Shown here: positions 35,338 to 48,406 of the stretch, piece by piece
How the letters are laid out: each line of letters opens with the position of its first letter
How positions within the stretch are numbered: the stretch's first letter is position 1
Assembly: GCF_001969265.1 (NCBI RefSeq)
Contig: NZ_CP019304.1
Span: forward strand, 3,038,001-3,102,000
Source of the DNA: Arthrobacter sp. QXT-31
GTDB taxonomy: Bacteria > Actinomycetota > Actinomycetes > Actinomycetales > Micrococcaceae
Direction of reading: 5' to 3'
DNA: 64,000 bases
Position numbers and translations under genes: made by a program
The notes under the pieces: model-generated
Seen by the model: only the letters and a program-made list of their open reading frames with translations
Told to the model about the DNA's origin: nothing
Databases searched by the model: none

Positions 35338-35832
35338 ATGAGTACCACCGTCACGGCCGAGGCATTCCTGGCCAGGGCCATCCAATTGGCCACCGCCAAC
35401 GTCCTGAACAGCGGAGGCCCGTTTGGCGCCGTGATCGTCACCGCCGACGGTCAGACGTTCGACGGCGTCAACCGGGTCACGGCCGACAACGATCCCACCG
35501 CCCACGCCGAGGTCACGGCAATCCGCCGCGCGTGCAGCGGGCTTGGCACGTTCGATCTCCGCGGGGCCACCCTCTACAGCAGCTGCGAGCCATGCCCCAT
35601 GTGCCTCGCCTCCGCGCTCTGGGCACGCATAGACCGCGTCGTCTTCGCCGCCGACCGGCACGATGCCGCCTCCGTGGGCTTTGATGACGCCGTCTTCTAC
35701 GAGTACTTCGACAACAAGGACCGGAACAGCCTGATGCCGGTCTCTAAGCTTGAGTTGGGTCACCCGGACGCCCCGGCGATCCTGGAACCGTTCAACACCT
35801 GGAACACGCTCGAATCCAGGATTGACTACTAG
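35338..35832 (+). CDS. nucleoside/guanine deaminase (CDA fold)
   Basis: A 164-residue cytidine-deaminase-fold zinc enzyme. The zinc site is HAEVTAI plus SCEPCPMC, with the catalytic Glu in HAE. Length and the C-terminal EYFDNKDRNSLMPV segment fit bacterial guanine deaminase (guanine to xanthine). AAGGGAG precedes the ATG. It leads the run deaminase - permease - xdhC - xanthine dehydrogenase. Confidence 0.9.
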   Translation: MSTTVTAEAFLARAIQLATANVLNSGGPFGAVIVTADGQTFDGVNRVTADNDPTAHAEVTAIRRACSGLGTFDLRGATLYSSCEPCPMCLASALWARIDRVVFAADRHDAASVGFDDAVFYEYFDNKDRNSLMPVSKLELGHPDAPAILEPFNTWNTLESRIDY

Positions 35833-35838
35833 GGCCCG

Positions 35839-37404
35839 GTGGCTGACATGACAATCCTGGACAATTCCGCTGAAAAGCAGGCTGCGCTCGAGGGTGCAGG
35901 GCAGACAGCGGCACTTGAAATGCACCAGTCAACCGGCAAGGCGCAGCGGGGCACCAGCCCCAAACCCCCGGCGTCGAACTCGTTCCTGGACCGCTTCTTC
36001 CACATCACGCGGCGGGGTTCCACCGTGGCCCGCGAGGTGCGCGGCGGACTGGTCACCTTCTTCACGATGGCCTACATCGTGATCCTCAATCCACTGATCC
36101 TCGGCGGGTTCAGCGCGGACAACGCTCCGACGGACGTCGCGGGCGGCTGGCTGTCGGCGGCGCAGGTGGGCGCGGTCACCGGGCTGACAGCCGGCGTCAT
36201 GACCATCGCGTTCGGACTGATCGCGAACCTGCCGTTCGGCCTGGCAGCCGGACTGGGCATCAACTCCTTCCTCGCCGTGGCGGTGATCCAGGAGGTCACC
36301 TGGGCGGAGGCCATGGGCCTGGTGGTCATCAACGGCATCCTCATTGTCCTGTTCGGTGTCACCGGCGCGCGGACAGCGATCTTCCGGGCCGTGCCCAAGG
36401 AGCTGAAGGCTGCCATCACGGTGGGCATCGGCCTGTTCATCGCCTTCATCGGCTTCGTGGATTCGGGCTTTGTCAAGGCCACCGCCGGCGGACCGCCCGT
36501 CCAGCTCGGCGACAACGGGTCCATCACCTCGGTGCCCACCATCGTCTTCATCGTCGGCCTGCTGACCATGGGCATCCTCGTGGCACGGAAGGTGCAGGGC
36601 GGCCTGCTCATCGGCATCGTCGCCACCACGGTGCTCGCCGCGGTCGTGGAGGCCGTGCTGCACATCGGCCCCGCCAGCGACACCAACCCCGGCGGCTGGC
36701 ACCTGAACACGCCGGTGCTGTCGGGCCACCTGGTCTCCGCGCCGGACCTCAGCCTGGTGGGGCAGTTCGACCTGTTCGGAGCCTTCGGACGGATCGGCGG
36801 TCTCGCCGCCACGATGCTGGTGTTCACGCTTGTGTTCACCAACTTCTTCGATGCCATGGGCACCATGACCGGGCTCGCGAAGAGCGCAGGGGTGGCGCAC
36901 AAGGACGGAACCTTCCCCCGGCTCAAGTCCGCCTTCATTGTTGAAGGCGTCGGTGCGGTGGCCGGCGGCGCAACGTCGGGTTCCTCCAACACCGTGTATA
37001 TCGACTCCGCTGCCGGGATCGGCGAGGGCGCCCGGACCGGGCTCGCCTCGGTAGTCACCGGCGCGCTGTTCCTGGGCTCGATGTTCCTCACCCCGCTCAC
37101 CAGCGTGGTGCCGCTCGAGGTGGCCGCCGCCGCCCTGGTGGTGGTGGGCGCCATGATGATGGCCCAGATCCGCGAAATCAAGTTCACCAAGTTCGCGGTG
37201 GCCCTGCCGGCCTTCCTGACCATCGTCACCATGCCGCTGAGCTACTCGATCGCCAACGGGATCGGCGTGGGCTTCGTGACCTGGGCGGTGATCGGCGCGG
37301 CCTCCGGCAAGGCGAAGAAGATCCACCCGCTGATGTGGGTGGTGACCGTGGGCTTCGTAATCTACTTCGCACGGGGACCGGTCGGGGCGCTGCTCGGGGC
37401 CTAA
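35839..37404 (+). CDS. NCS2 family permease, AzgA-like (hypoxanthine/guanine)
   Basis: A 521-residue membrane transporter with about 12-14 helices, of the AzgA-like purine permeases. Typical segments are FFTMAYIVILNPLIL, GLGINSFLAV, FTNFFDAMGTM and SGSSNTVYIDSAAG. A disordered N-terminal stretch of about 50 residues precedes the first helix. The GTG start leaves six bases after the deaminase stop; an ATG nine bases later is equally possible. It would import guanine, hypoxanthine or adenine for the adjacent deaminase and dehydrogenase. Confidence 0.9.
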   Translation: MADMTILDNSAEKQAALEGAGQTAALEMHQSTGKAQRGTSPKPPASNSFLDRFFHITRRGSTVAREVRGGLVTFFTMAYIVILNPLILGGFSADNAPTDVAGGWLSAAQVGAVTGLTAGVMTIAFGLIANLPFGLAAGLGINSFLAVAVIQEVTWAEAMGLVVINGILIVLFGVTGARTAIFRAVPKELKAAITVGIGLFIAFIGFVDSGFVKATAGGPPVQLGDNGSITSVPTIVFIVGLLTMGILVARKVQGGLLIGIVATTVLAAVVEAVLHIGPASDTNPGGWHLNTPVLSGHLVSAPDLSLVGQFDLFGAFGRIGGLAATMLVFTLVFTNFFDAMGTMTGLAKSAGVAHKDGTFPRLKSAFIVEGVGAVAGGATSGSSNTVYIDSAAGIGEGARTGLASVVTGALFLGSMFLTPLTSVVPLEVAAAALVVVGAMMMAQIREIKFTKFAVALPAFLTIVTMPLSYSIANGIGVGFVTWAVIGAASGKAKKIHPLMWVVTVGFVIYFARGPVGALLGA

Positions 37405-37446
37405 GGACCCGGCCAGGAAAATGCGGCACGACGCGGAAAATGCTCC

Positions 37447-37508
37447 GCGACGCGCAAACGGCCGGCGGACACGGGAATTCCCGCCTCGCCGGACCGTTTG
37501 CGCGTCGC
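37447..37508. repeat. palindromic intergenic repeat, family E
   Basis: Arms GCGACGCGCAAACGGCC (37447-37463) and the matching GGACCGTTTGCGCGTCGC (37491-37508), with a central GGGAATTCCC. It lies between the permease and XdhC genes. A weaker relative occurs near 32.1 kb. Confidence 0.8.
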
Positions 37509-37603
37509 CGGGCCCGACTGGCGCCGAAACCTCGCCAAATGCTTTCCACTACCAAGGATAGGAACGAGAATATGGGCACCACACGGGAAGAGGGAGTGCT
37601 GCC

Positions 37604-39001
37604 ATGCTGGATCTGATGCCTTCCCTGGCCGGCTGGCGCCCGGCCGCCTCCGGTGAACGGTGTGCCGTTGCCACCATCATCACCGCCAGCGGCTCGGTGC
37701 CGCGCCCGCCCGGGACCTCCATGCTGGTGTCCGAATCGGGCGAGATCCTGGGCAGCCTCTCCGGCGGCTGCGTGGAGGGGGCCGTGGTTGCCTCCGCACT
37801 GGAGGTGATGGCCGACGGCGGCAGCCGCCTTGAGGCGTTCGGGTACAGTCCCGAGGACGCGTTCGCCGTCGGTCTCACCTGCGGCGGTGAGCTGGAAGTC
37901 CACATCCAGCCCCTGGATGGCAGTGCCGCCGGCCTTGGGGCGCTCCGGACGATGGCCGCCAGTGATCCCGAGCGGCCGCTGGCCCTGATCCGGCGCATCG
38001 ACGCCCCGGGGGACGGGGCGGATGCCGGCGGGACGCTCTCCGGCACAACATTGTCCGACAGCGCATTGGGGGCTGCCGGAAAAGGCGCGGATGCGGGCGC
38101 ACAGTCCCCTTCCGCCGTCGTGATTCCCGACCCGGGAAGCTACCGGGTGGCCAAATCCGCCGAGCTCGCTGCGCTGCTGGGGCTCGACGCTCCGGGCCTG
38201 GACGCTGGGGCCAGGCGGGAAGCGCTGCTGGCGGCGGCGGCCCAGCTCGAACCGCTGCTGCGCGGCGGCAGGACGGGGCTGGTCCGGCTGGCGCCGCCGC
38301 AGGGCTGTGCCGGGGTTACCTCGCCGGAGCCCGTGACCCTGCTGGTGGAAAGCCGGCTGCCGCAGGCCCGGCTGCTGGTGTTCGGCGCCAACGACTTCGG
38401 CGCGGCGCTGGTGCCGGCCGCGAAGCTGCTCGGCTACCGCGTCACACTGTGCGACGCCCGGCCGGCCTTCGCGGCACAGGAGCGCTTCGCCGCCGCGGAC
38501 GAGGTGGCCAGGGACTGGCCGCACCGGTACCTCGCCGCGGAAGCAGCCGCCGGGCGGATCGATTCCCGCACGGTCATCTGCGTGCTGACCCACGACCCGA
38601 AGTTCGACATTCCGCTGCTGCAGGAAGCCCTGGGGCTGGATGTTGCCTTCGTTGGCGCCCTGGGCTCCCGCCGCAGCCACCGGCAGCGCATCGACGGGCT
38701 GCTCGAGGCGGGCGTTGCCCCGGAGCTGCTGGCACGGCTGCATTCACCCATCGGCCTGGACCTTGGCGCGGTCACACCGGCGGAAGTGGCCGTCTCCATC
38801 ACCGCCGAGCTGATCGCGGCCCGCACCGGCTCCGTCGCCTGCACTCCGTTGCGGGACGGCACCGGGCCCATCCATTCGCTTCCCGCCGGGAACGGCGGCG
38901 CACCGGCGCCTGGACCGTACCCGGAACCCGGCGCGCCGGCAGCCGGCCCAGCCCCGGCATTCACTAAAGAACAGGCATCCCAGGAGATCGCATGGACATG
39001 A
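37604..39001 (+). CDS. XdhC family xanthine dehydrogenase maturation protein
   Basis: A 465-residue XdhC/CoxI-type protein, the chaperone that sulfurates molybdenum cofactor and inserts it. The N-terminal CoxI domain has GSVPRPPGTSMLV and SLSGGCVEGAV; the C-terminal Rossmann-like domain contains VFGANDFGAAL and GALGSRRSHRQR. A variable Gly/Ala-rich linker of about 60 residues separates them. GAGGGAG precedes the ATG. Its end overlaps the FAD subunit gene by ten bases, so the two are translationally coupled. Confidence 0.92.
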   Translation: MLDLMPSLAGWRPAASGERCAVATIITASGSVPRPPGTSMLVSESGEILGSLSGGCVEGAVVASALEVMADGGSRLEAFGYSPEDAFAVGLTCGGELEVHIQPLDGSAAGLGALRTMAASDPERPLALIRRIDAPGDGADAGGTLSGTTLSDSALGAAGKGADAGAQSPSAVVIPDPGSYRVAKSAELAALLGLDAPGLDAGARREALLAAAAQLEPLLRGGRTGLVRLAPPQGCAGVTSPEPVTLLVESRLPQARLLVFGANDFGAALVPAAKLLGYRVTLCDARPAFAAQERFAAADEVARDWPHRYLAAEAAAGRIDSRTVICVLTHDPKFDIPLLQEALGLDVAFVGALGSRRSHRQRIDGLLEAGVAPELLARLHSPIGLDLGAVTPAEVAVSITAELIAARTGSVACTPLRDGTGPIHSLPAGNGGAPAPGPYPEPGAPAAGPAPAFTKEQASQEIAWT

Positions 39002-39930
39002 ACACCATCGAGGCGGTGGTCCGCACCACCGACCCCGCCGACTGGCGCGACGGCGACGCCTGGCTGGCGGGCGGCACCGTCCTCTTTTCCTACGGCAGCA
39101 CCGCCTTCGGCCCCGAACCGCTGCGGCGCCTGCTGGACCTCGGCTCGGCAGGCTGGCAGCCCGTCACCGTCACGGAAGACGGCATTGAGCTCGCCGCCAC
39201 CTGCACCGTAGCCGAACTGTACGCGCTCCCGGAACGGCTGGCCGCCGAAGACGCCGGGGCAGCCGGCTGGCCCGCTCATCAAAGCTGGCCCGGCCTGGAC
39301 CTGGTCCGGCCCTGCTGCGACTCCTTCGTGGCGTCCTTCAAGGTCTGGAACATGTCCACCGTGGGCGGCAACCTGTGCACGTCCCTGCCTGCCGGTCCGA
39401 TGATCTCGCTGTGCGCGGGACTGGACGGCACGGCCACGCTCCTCGGCCCGGGCGGCTCCCGGCGGGAGCTGCCGGTGGCCGATTTCATCACGGGGGACGG
39501 GCAAAATGCCCTGGCACCCGGCGAGCTGCTCCGCAGCATCAGCCTCCCGGCGTCGGCCCTGTCCTCCCGGGTGGCGTTCCGCCGGCTCTCGCTGAGCAAC
39601 CTCGGCAGGTCGGGGGTGCTGCTGATCGGAAGGCTCGACGGCGGCGGCCGCTTTACGCTTACCGTCACCGCCGCCACCAAGCGGCCCGTGCAGCTCCGGT
39701 TCGAAGAGTTGCCCGGGGCGCAGGAGCTGGCCGGCGGACTCGGGTCCGCCATTCCGGAGGGCCTGTACCACGACGACATCCACGGGCTGCCCGCCTGGCG
39801 CCGGGACATGACCCACCGCCTGGCCGGGGAAATCGTGGCCGAACTCGCCTTGCCCGCCGGAGCGCCGGTGACAGTCTCCGGCGACTTCTGGCCGCCGCAA
39901 ACTACACAGCAGACCAAGAGAGGGGCCTGA
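38992..39930 (+). CDS. xanthine dehydrogenase FAD-binding subunit
   Basis: A 312-residue FAD-binding domain of the molybdopterin dehydrogenase family. [10 protein letters not shown] and [16 protein letters not shown] are the FAD-contact segments, and the C-terminal CO-dehydrogenase flavoprotein domain follows. It passes electrons from the iron-sulfur clusters to NAD. It overlaps xdhC and is followed two bases later by the catalytic subunit. Confidence 0.92.
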   Translation: MDMNTIEAVVRTTDPADWRDGDAWLAGGTVLFSYGSTAFGPEPLRRLLDLGSAGWQPVTVTEDGIELAATCTVAELYALPERLAAEDAGAAGWPAHQSWPGLDLVRPCCDSFVASFKVWNMSTVGGNLCTSLPAGPMISLCAGLDGTATLLGPGGSRRELPVADFITGDGQNALAPGELLRSISLPASALSSRVAFRRLSLSNLGRSGVLLIGRLDGGGRFTLTVTAATKRPVQLRFEELPGAQELAGGLGSAIPEGLYHDDIHGLPAWRRDMTHRLAGEIVAELALPAGAPVTVSGDFWPPQTTQQTKRGA

Positions 39931-39932
39931 GC

Positions 39933-42851
39933 ATGGCCATGGAAATCAACGGTGCGCCGGTGCAGGCGCAGCCGCGGCCCGGCCAGTGCCTGCGCACGTT
40001 CCTTCGGGAGCAGGGCAACTTCGGCGTCAAGAAAGGCTGCGACGGCGGCGACTGCGGTGCCTGCACTGTACACGTTGACGGCACTCCGGTGCACAGCTGC
40101 ATCTACCCGGCCGTGCGCGCGGAAGGCCATGCCGTCACCACGATCGAAGGCCTCGCGGCCACCAGTGAGGGGGCCGAGCTGCACCCCGTGCAGCAGCAGT
40201 TCCTGGACCGCCAGGGCTTCCAGTGCGGGTTCTGCACGGCGGGTATGGTGATGACCGCGGCCACGTTCGACGACGCCCAGAAGGACAACCTGCCGCGCAA
40301 CATGAAGGGAAACCTGTGCCGCTGCACCGGGTACCGGGCCATCGCGGATGCCGTCTGCGGCCACGAAGGCCACCCCGCCCCGGAAGGACCGGGCTCGGGA
40401 ATCGCCGGCGAGGGGCAGCCCGCGCCGGAGCCCGGCCGGCTGGGTGACGACGTCCCTGCCCCGGCCAGCCGCGCCGTGGTCACGGGGCAGGCCCGCTACA
40501 CGCTGGACGTCCCGGCCGAGGCGCTGCCTGGCCTGCTGCACCTCAAGCTTGTGCGCTCCCCGCATGCCCACGCCCGGGTGCTGTCCATCGACACGGCGGC
40601 GGCCATGCAGGTGCCGGGTGTGGTGGCAGTGCTCACCGCGGAGGACGCACCCGGGCAGCTGTTTTCCAGCGCCCAGCACGAGCTCTATACTGACGACCCC
40701 GACGACACGCGGGTGCTGGACACCGTGGTGAGGTTCCGGGGCCAGCGGGTGGCCGCCGTCGTCGCCGAATCGGTGGCTGCCGCGGAAGCCGGCGTCCGTG
40801 CGGTCCGTGTCGAGTACGAGGAACTGCCCGCGGTGTTCACCCCGCAGGACGCGATCCTGCCCGGCGCCCCCGCCCTGCACGGGGACAAGGACGCCGGTGA
40901 GGCACGGATCGCCCAGCCGGAACGGAACATCGTTGCCGAGCTGCACTCCGAACTCGGCAGTGTCAGCGACGGTTTCGCGGCCGCCGACTTCATCCACGAG
41001 CAGACGTACCGGACCCAGCGCGTCCAGCACGTCGCGCTGGAAACCCACGCCGCCATTGCTTCAGTGGATGACGACGGCCGCCTGCAGGTGCGCACCTCCA
41101 GCCAGGTGCCGTTCCTGGTGCGCCGCACGCTTTGCCGGGTGTTCGGGCTGCCGGAGGACCAGGTCCACGTGGTGGCAGGCCGGGTGGGCGGCGGGTTCGG
41201 CGGAAAGCAGGAGGTGCTGACCGAGGACATCGCGGCGCTCGCCGCCCTGAAGCTGCGCCGCCCGGTGCAGCTCGAGTTCACCCGCACGGAGCAGTTCACC
41301 GCCAGCACCACCCGGCACCCGTTCACCATCAAGCTTAAGGCCGGCGCCAGCAAGGACGGCAGGCTCACGGCCCTGCATCTGGATGTCCTGACAAACACCG
41401 GGGCGTACGGGAACCACGCCCCGGGCGTCATGTTCCACGGCTGCGGCGAATCCCTGGCCGTCTACAAGTGCGACAACAAGAAGGTGGACGCGCTCGCCGT
41501 CTACACCAACACCGTGCCGTCCGGCGCGTTCCGCGGGTACGGGCTCAGCCAGATGATCTTCGCCATCGAATCGGGGATCGACGAACTGGCGGCGGGCATC
41601 GGCATGGACCCGCTGGAGTTCCGCCGCCGCAACATGGTCCGCGAGGGTGACGACATGCTCTCCACGCATTCGGAGCCGGAGGAGGACGTCCACTACGGCA
41701 GCTACGGGCTGGACCAGTGCACGCGCCTGGTGCAGGACGCGCTGGAACGCGGCCGCGAACGCTACCGGGCCGCCGGACTCGATGACCTCGGCCCGGACTG
41801 GGTCACGGGGGAGGGCACGGCACTGTCCATGATCGACACCGTGCCGCCGCGGGGCCACTTCGCCCACGCCAAGCTCCGGCTCCTGGCCGACGGAACGTAC
41901 GCCGCCGACGTCGGAACCGCCGAATTCGGCAACGGCACCACCACGGTCCACGCCCAGCTGGCGGCGACCGCGCTGTCCACGGTGGCCGCGCGGGTTGCGG
42001 TCCGGCAGTCCGACACGGACCTGATCGAGCACGACACCGGTGCGTTCGGCTCGGCCGGCACCGTGGTGGCCGGCAAGGCGACGCTCGCCGCCGCCGAGGA
42101 GCTGGCCGTACGGATCCGCGCTTTTGCCGCCGGCGTCCGGCAGATCCAGTCGTCCGGCTGCGTGCTCGACGGCGACGCCGTCGTCTGCGAGGGAACCCGC
42201 GTCCCGCTCACTGAACTGTTCGACGCCGCCCGGCAGGCCGGCGTCGAACTCGAAGCCGAGGGGCGCTGGGGCGGCACGCCACGTTCGGTGGCCTTCAACG
42301 TCCACGGCTTCCGGGTGGCGGTTAATACCGGGACCGGTGAGCTGCGGATCCTGCAGAGCGTGCAGGCGGCCGACGCCGGCGTGGTGGTGAATCCGCGGCA
42401 GTGCCGTGGCCAGATCGAGGGCGGGATCGCCCAGGCCCTGGGTGCCGCCCTTTACGAGGAGGTCCGGGTGGACGACGCCGGCCGGGTCACCACGGACATC
42501 CTCCGGCAGTACCACATCCCGTCCTTCGCCGACGTGCCGCGCAGCGAGGTGTACTTCGCGGACACCAATGATGCAATGGGGCCGCTCGGTGCCAAGTCCA
42601 TGAGCGAAAGCCCCTTCAATCCCGTGGCACCCGCGCTGGCCAACGCCATCCGGAATGCCACCGGTGTGCGGTTCGCCGAGCTGCCGATCGCCCGGGACAA
42701 GATCTACCTCGGACTGAAGGAGGCGGGACTGGTTCCTGCTGCCAGCGTTCCGGCTGGCAGTGTTCCTGGCGCCAGCGTTCCCGCAGGCGGTGTTCCTACA
42801 GGCGGTGTTCCCGCAGGTAGGGGCAACGCGGAGTCACTTTGCGCCCAATAA
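39933..42851 (+). CDS. xanthine dehydrogenase, fused [2Fe-2S] and molybdenum subunit
   Basis: A 972-residue fusion of two usually separate subunits. Residues 1-150 hold the [2Fe-2S] ferredoxin domain (C36, C41, C44, C56) and the second cluster (C98, C101, C129, C131). The rest is the molybdenum-cofactor domain, with [12 protein letters not shown] and GAFRGYG. It oxidises hypoxanthine and xanthine to urate. The last 40 residues are a tandem (V-P-A/T-G-G/S) tail, and the final six are encoded inside a palindromic repeat. The start ATG is 2 bp after the FAD gene. Confidence 0.92.
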   Translation: MAMEINGAPVQAQPRPGQCLRTFLREQGNFGVKKGCDGGDCGACTVHVDGTPVHSCIYPAVRAEGHAVTTIEGLAATSEGAELHPVQQQFLDRQGFQCGFCTAGMVMTAATFDDAQKDNLPRNMKGNLCRCTGYRAIADAVCGHEGHPAPEGPGSGIAGEGQPAPEPGRLGDDVPAPASRAVVTGQARYTLDVPAEALPGLLHLKLVRSPHAHARVLSIDTAAAMQVPGVVAVLTAEDAPGQLFSSAQHELYTDDPDDTRVLDTVVRFRGQRVAAVVAESVAAAEAGVRAVRVEYEELPAVFTPQDAILPGAPALHGDKDAGEARIAQPERNIVAELHSELGSVSDGFAAADFIHEQTYRTQRVQHVALETHAAIASVDDDGRLQVRTSSQVPFLVRRTLCRVFGLPEDQVHVVAGRVGGGFGGKQEVLTEDIAALAALKLRRPVQLEFTRTEQFTASTTRHPFTIKLKAGASKDGRLTALHLDVLTNTGAYGNHAPGVMFHGCGESLAVYKCDNKKVDALAVYTNTVPSGAFRGYGLSQMIFAIESGIDELAAGIGMDPLEFRRRNMVREGDDMLSTHSEPEEDVHYGSYGLDQCTRLVQDALERGRERYRAAGLDDLGPDWVTGEGTALSMIDTVPPRGHFAHAKLRLLADGTYAADVGTAEFGNGTTTVHAQLAATALSTVAARVAVRQSDTDLIEHDTGAFGSAGTVVAGKATLAAAEELAVRIRAFAAGVRQIQSSGCVLDGDAVVCEGTRVPLTELFDAARQAGVELEAEGRWGGTPRSVAFNVHGFRVAVNTGTGELRILQSVQAADAGVVVNPRQCRGQIEGGIAQALGAALYEEVRVDDAGRVTTDILRQYHIPSFADVPRSEVYFADTNDAMGPLGAKSMSESPFNPVAPALANAIRNATGVRFAELPIARDKIYLGLKEAGLVPAASVPAGSVPGASVPAGGVPTGGVPAGRGNAESLCAQ

Positions 42852-42876
42852 CCCCCGCCGGAGGGCGCGAAGTGAC
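42833..42876. repeat. palindromic repeat, family D, overlapping the XDH stop codon
   Basis: Arms GTCACTTTGCGCCC (42833-42846) and GGGCGCGAAGTGAC (42863-42876), one mismatch. The dehydrogenase stop codon (42849-42851) lies in the loop, so the repeat provides the end of the reading frame. Confidence 0.75.
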
Positions 42877-42896
42877 CCGGCGTGGGCTTCGCAACA

Positions 42897-42909
42897 TATA
42901 GTCGGGGGA
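42897..42909 (+). promoter_or_regulatory. probable leaderless promoter -10 element
   Basis: TATAGT at 42897-42902 ends six bases before the aldo/keto reductase ATG, and no ribosome-binding site is visible. Transcription would then begin at or next to the start codon, giving a leaderless mRNA, which is frequent in actinobacteria. Confidence 0.45.
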
Positions 42910-43889
42910 TGGAACAGCGCATCTTAGGCAAGACCGGACGGAACGTTTCAGTCGTTGGACTGGGAACCTGGCAGCTCGGCGCGGACTGGGGCAACGTTGA
43001 CCCGGCCCAGGCACAGGCTATCCTCGCCGCCTCCGCGGAGGCCGGCGTGACCTTCTTTGACACCGCGGACGTCTACGGGGACGGGCGCAGCGAGCAGGCC
43101 ATCGGAGCATTCCTCGCCGACAATCCGGGCACGGGCATCACGGTGGCCACGAAGATGGGCCGCCGGCTCGAGCAGCAGCCCGAAAACTACAACCTGGCCA
43201 ACTTCCGCGAGTGGGTGGACCGGTCCCGCCGCAACCTGCGGGCCGAATCGCTGGACCTGGTCCAGCTGCACTGCCCGCCCACCGCCGTGTACAGCCGCAA
43301 CGAGGTGTACGACGCCCTGGACACCCTGGTGGCGGAGGGTGCCATCCAAAACTACGGCGTCAGCGTGGAACGGACCGACGAAGCCCTCGAAGCACTGCTC
43401 CACAGTGGCACCGCCTCGGTGCAGATCATCCTGAACGCTTTCCGGCTCAAGCCGCTGGAGGAAGTGCTCCCCGCTGCGAAGTCCGCCGGCGTGGGCATCA
43501 TCGCCCGGGTTCCGCTCGCCTCCGGCCTGCTGTCCGGGAAGTACACGAAGGAGACAGTCTTCGCCGCGGACGACCACCGCAACTACAACCGCGCCGGTGA
43601 CGCCTTCGACGTCGGCGAAACCTTCTCCGGCGTTGACTTCGAGCTGGGGCTCAAAGCGGTGGCCGAGTTTGAGCAGCTGGTGCCGGAAGGAACCGGAACC
43701 GCGCAGGCGGCCATCGCATGGGTGGCGGCCCAGGCCGGCGTCACGTCGGTCATTCCGGGTGCACGTTCCGTGGAGCAGGCCAGGGCCAACGCCGCCGCGG
43801 CAGCAACTGTGCTGAGCCCGGAATTCGACGAGGGCGTGCGCTGGATCTACGACCACTACTTCCGCGAGGCAGTCCACCCCCGCTGGTGA
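42909..43889 (+). CDS. aldo/keto reductase
   Basis: A 326-residue NADPH-dependent aldo/keto reductase. The catalytic tetrad is visible: D and Y in FFDTADVYGDG, K in ATKMGR, and H in LVQLHCPP. Length and the C-terminal SVIPGARSVEQARAN fit the AKR11/12-like group. Substrate unknown. Its stop overlaps the next ATG (TGATG). Confidence 0.9.
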   Translation: MEQRILGKTGRNVSVVGLGTWQLGADWGNVDPAQAQAILAASAEAGVTFFDTADVYGDGRSEQAIGAFLADNPGTGITVATKMGRRLEQQPENYNLANFREWVDRSRRNLRAESLDLVQLHCPPTAVYSRNEVYDALDTLVAEGAIQNYGVSVERTDEALEALLHSGTASVQIILNAFRLKPLEEVLPAAKSAGVGIIARVPLASGLLSGKYTKETVFAADDHRNYNRAGDAFDVGETFSGVDFELGLKAVAEFEQLVPEGTGTAQAAIAWVAAQAGVTSVIPGARSVEQARANAAAAATVLSPEFDEGVRWIYDHYFREAVHPRW

Positions 43890-44527
43890 TGGCTTCCGTC
43901 GAGGAGTTCATTTCCCGGCTCGCCGCCGTGGAAACCACTCCGGCGCGCAACAACTTCTTCGACCACTCGGTTCCCGCCAACGCCCTGCGCCGGCACAACC
44001 TCGCGGCCTACCTCGGGGACATGCTGGAGCGGGCGCCGAGGGTGCTGCTGGTGGGGGAGGCGCCGGGCTTCCGAGGCATGCGGATCACCGGTGTCCCCTT
44101 TACCAACCGCACCATGTTCCAGGGACCGGCCAACCACTTCGGGCTCGTCGGTGCCGGTCACCGGTATGTGCTTCCGCCGGAGGCCGCCGGAGTGGCTGCG
44201 GAGCCAACGGCCACCGTGATGTGGGAGGTCCTGGCCGAGCTCGACTTCCTCCCCTTGCTGTGGAGTGCCTGCCCCTGGCACACGCATGTGCCGGGAAAGC
44301 CGCTGTCCAACCGCACTCCCACACCTGCGGACGCCGCGCTGGGCACCCCCTTCTGGCAGGCCCTGGCCGGGATCTTTTCCATCGAGACCGTGGTGGCCGT
44401 GGGAAATGTCGCGCACAGCAGCCTCCGCCGCAGCGGCCTGGACGTGCCGAAAATCAGGCATCCGGCCCATGGCGGGAGGGCCCGCTTCAAGCAGGGGCTG
44501 CAGGACCTTCTCGCAGCGGGGATGTAA
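43889..44527 (+). CDS. uracil-DNA glycosylase superfamily protein
   Basis: A 212-residue protein of the uracil-DNA glycosylase fold. LLVGEAPGFRGMRITGVPFTN is motif A and IRHPAHGG the C-terminal motif B. The GEAPG variant is typical of distant family members whose repair activity is untested. It overlaps the aldo/keto reductase stop codon by one base and is translated from that transcript. Confidence 0.85.
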   Translation: MASVEEFISRLAAVETTPARNNFFDHSVPANALRRHNLAAYLGDMLERAPRVLLVGEAPGFRGMRITGVPFTNRTMFQGPANHFGLVGAGHRYVLPPEAAGVAAEPTATVMWEVLAELDFLPLLWSACPWHTHVPGKPLSNRTPTPADAALGTPFWQALAGIFSIETVVAVGNVAHSSLRRSGLDVPKIRHPAHGGRARFKQGLQDLLAAGM

Positions 44528-44532
44528 CAGGG

Positions 44533-45156
44533 TCAACCGAGCAGGTGCAGCTGATCCGGGGTGTCGAGGTCTTCGCCGCCGGACTGCCCTGAACCAGGCG
44601 GCAGGGTGCAGTCCACCAGGTCGACCAGCCCAGGGTGGGCCTGCAGGAAATGCCGGGCCCCAGCGTCGCCACCCGCCGACGCCGCAGCCTCCGCCCGCAC
44701 CGTTGCATCGAGCAGCAGCGGGTGGCCGCGCCGGAGTTTCCCGGACGAATCCCGGTAAGCTGCCGCCGTGACCCGGCCCGGCCGGTGCACCCGCAGCAGC
44801 CGGGCGACAGTTTCCGCGGTCAGCCCCGGCTGGTCCACGAGCGCCACCAGCACGTGGTCTTCCGGGCGTGCGGTCTCCAGTCCCAGCCGGAACGAGCTGC
44901 CCATTCCGCCGGCCCACGCCGGGTTCTCCACCACAACGTGACGGGCCAGGTCGGTCCGGGCACGGACGTCCCCGGCGCCCGCGCCGAGCACCACCACAAC
45001 TTCGCGGCAGCCGCCGTCGAGCAGCACGTCCGCCAGGACCTCCACGAGGGTGCGGCCGCGGAACGGGAGCAGTGCCTTGGGCCCCCGGCCCAGCCGGGTG
45101 CCGGCGCCTGCCGCCAGCAGGATGCCGGTGGTGCGGGGCGGGGTAGAGGCTGTCAT
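44533..45156 (-). CDS. MobA/MocA-like nucleotidyltransferase
   Basis: A 207-residue NTP transferase-like protein. The nucleotide loop LAAGAGTRLGRGPKALLPFRGR is near the N-terminus, and the metal-binding Asp is in LVALVDQPGL. MocA and MobA add CMP or GMP to molybdenum cofactor. Here it would make the dinucleotide cofactor (probably MCD) for the adjacent xanthine dehydrogenase (inference). It is convergent with the glycosylase gene. Confidence 0.88.
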   Translation of the reverse strand: MTASTPPRTTGILLAAGAGTRLGRGPKALLPFRGRTLVEVLADVLLDGGCREVVVVLGAGAGDVRARTDLARHVVVENPAWAGGMGSSFRLGLETARPEDHVLVALVDQPGLTAETVARLLRVHRPGRVTAAAYRDSSGKLRRGHPLLLDATVRAEAAASAGGDAGARHFLQAHPGLVDLVDCTLPPGSGQSGGEDLDTPDQLHLLG

Positions 45157-45339
45157 GGGATCACCCTAGGCCATGCCCTGATGGGGCATCCCGCCGGGTT
45201 CCGATTTCGGCGCGGCGAAATGCTACCCGGTAGTAGGGGTGGCTTGGCCAGTGAATGACGGCTAACGTCGGATATGTCGTGTTGGCAATTGGGGGCCATA
45301 ATGCCGGCTGCAAGGGTGCAGCGGGCGGAAGGAGCGTAT

Positions 45340-45531
45340 ATGGCAGGCAAGTTCGTAATCGAGACAGCAGGCGCAGGACAGTACCGGTTCAGGCTGACAG
45401 CCGACGACGGAACCGTAGTTGCAGTTTCGCCCAGCTTTTCCAACATCAAGGCAGTCACAGCAGGGATCACGGCGGTCCGGGAGAGCGCAGCCACCGGCTT
45501 CATCGTTGACCGGCGCGCGTCCCTGCCGTAA
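45340..45531 (+). CDS. DUF1508 (YegP-like) small protein
   Basis: A 63-residue single DUF1508 module (KFVIETAGAGQYRFRLTADDG), without the extra tail of the copy near 16.5 kb. The ATG after GGAAGGAG is chosen. Function unknown. It is followed by a strong intrinsic terminator, so it is a monocistronic unit. Confidence 0.85.
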   Translation: MAGKFVIETAGAGQYRFRLTADDGTVVAVSPSFSNIKAVTAGITAVRESAATGFIVDRRASLP

Positions 45532-45545
45532 CTCAAAACAACGCC

Positions 45546-45590
45546 CGACGGCGGCCCCCACCATCCGGTGCGGGCCGCCGTCGTTTTTTT
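45546..45590 (+). terminator. Rho-independent terminator after DUF1508 gene
   Basis: Perfect 12-bp stem CGACGGCGGCCC / GGGCCGCCGTCG followed by seven T residues. Confidence 0.92.
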
Positions 45591-45616
45591 GTGCTGTCGG
45601 TTCAGCGCACGGGAGG

Positions 45617-48369
<2,753 letters not shown>

Positions 48370-48406
48370 GGCAGCCTCGTTTCATCTTTGAATGTTGGGC
48401 TTATGT

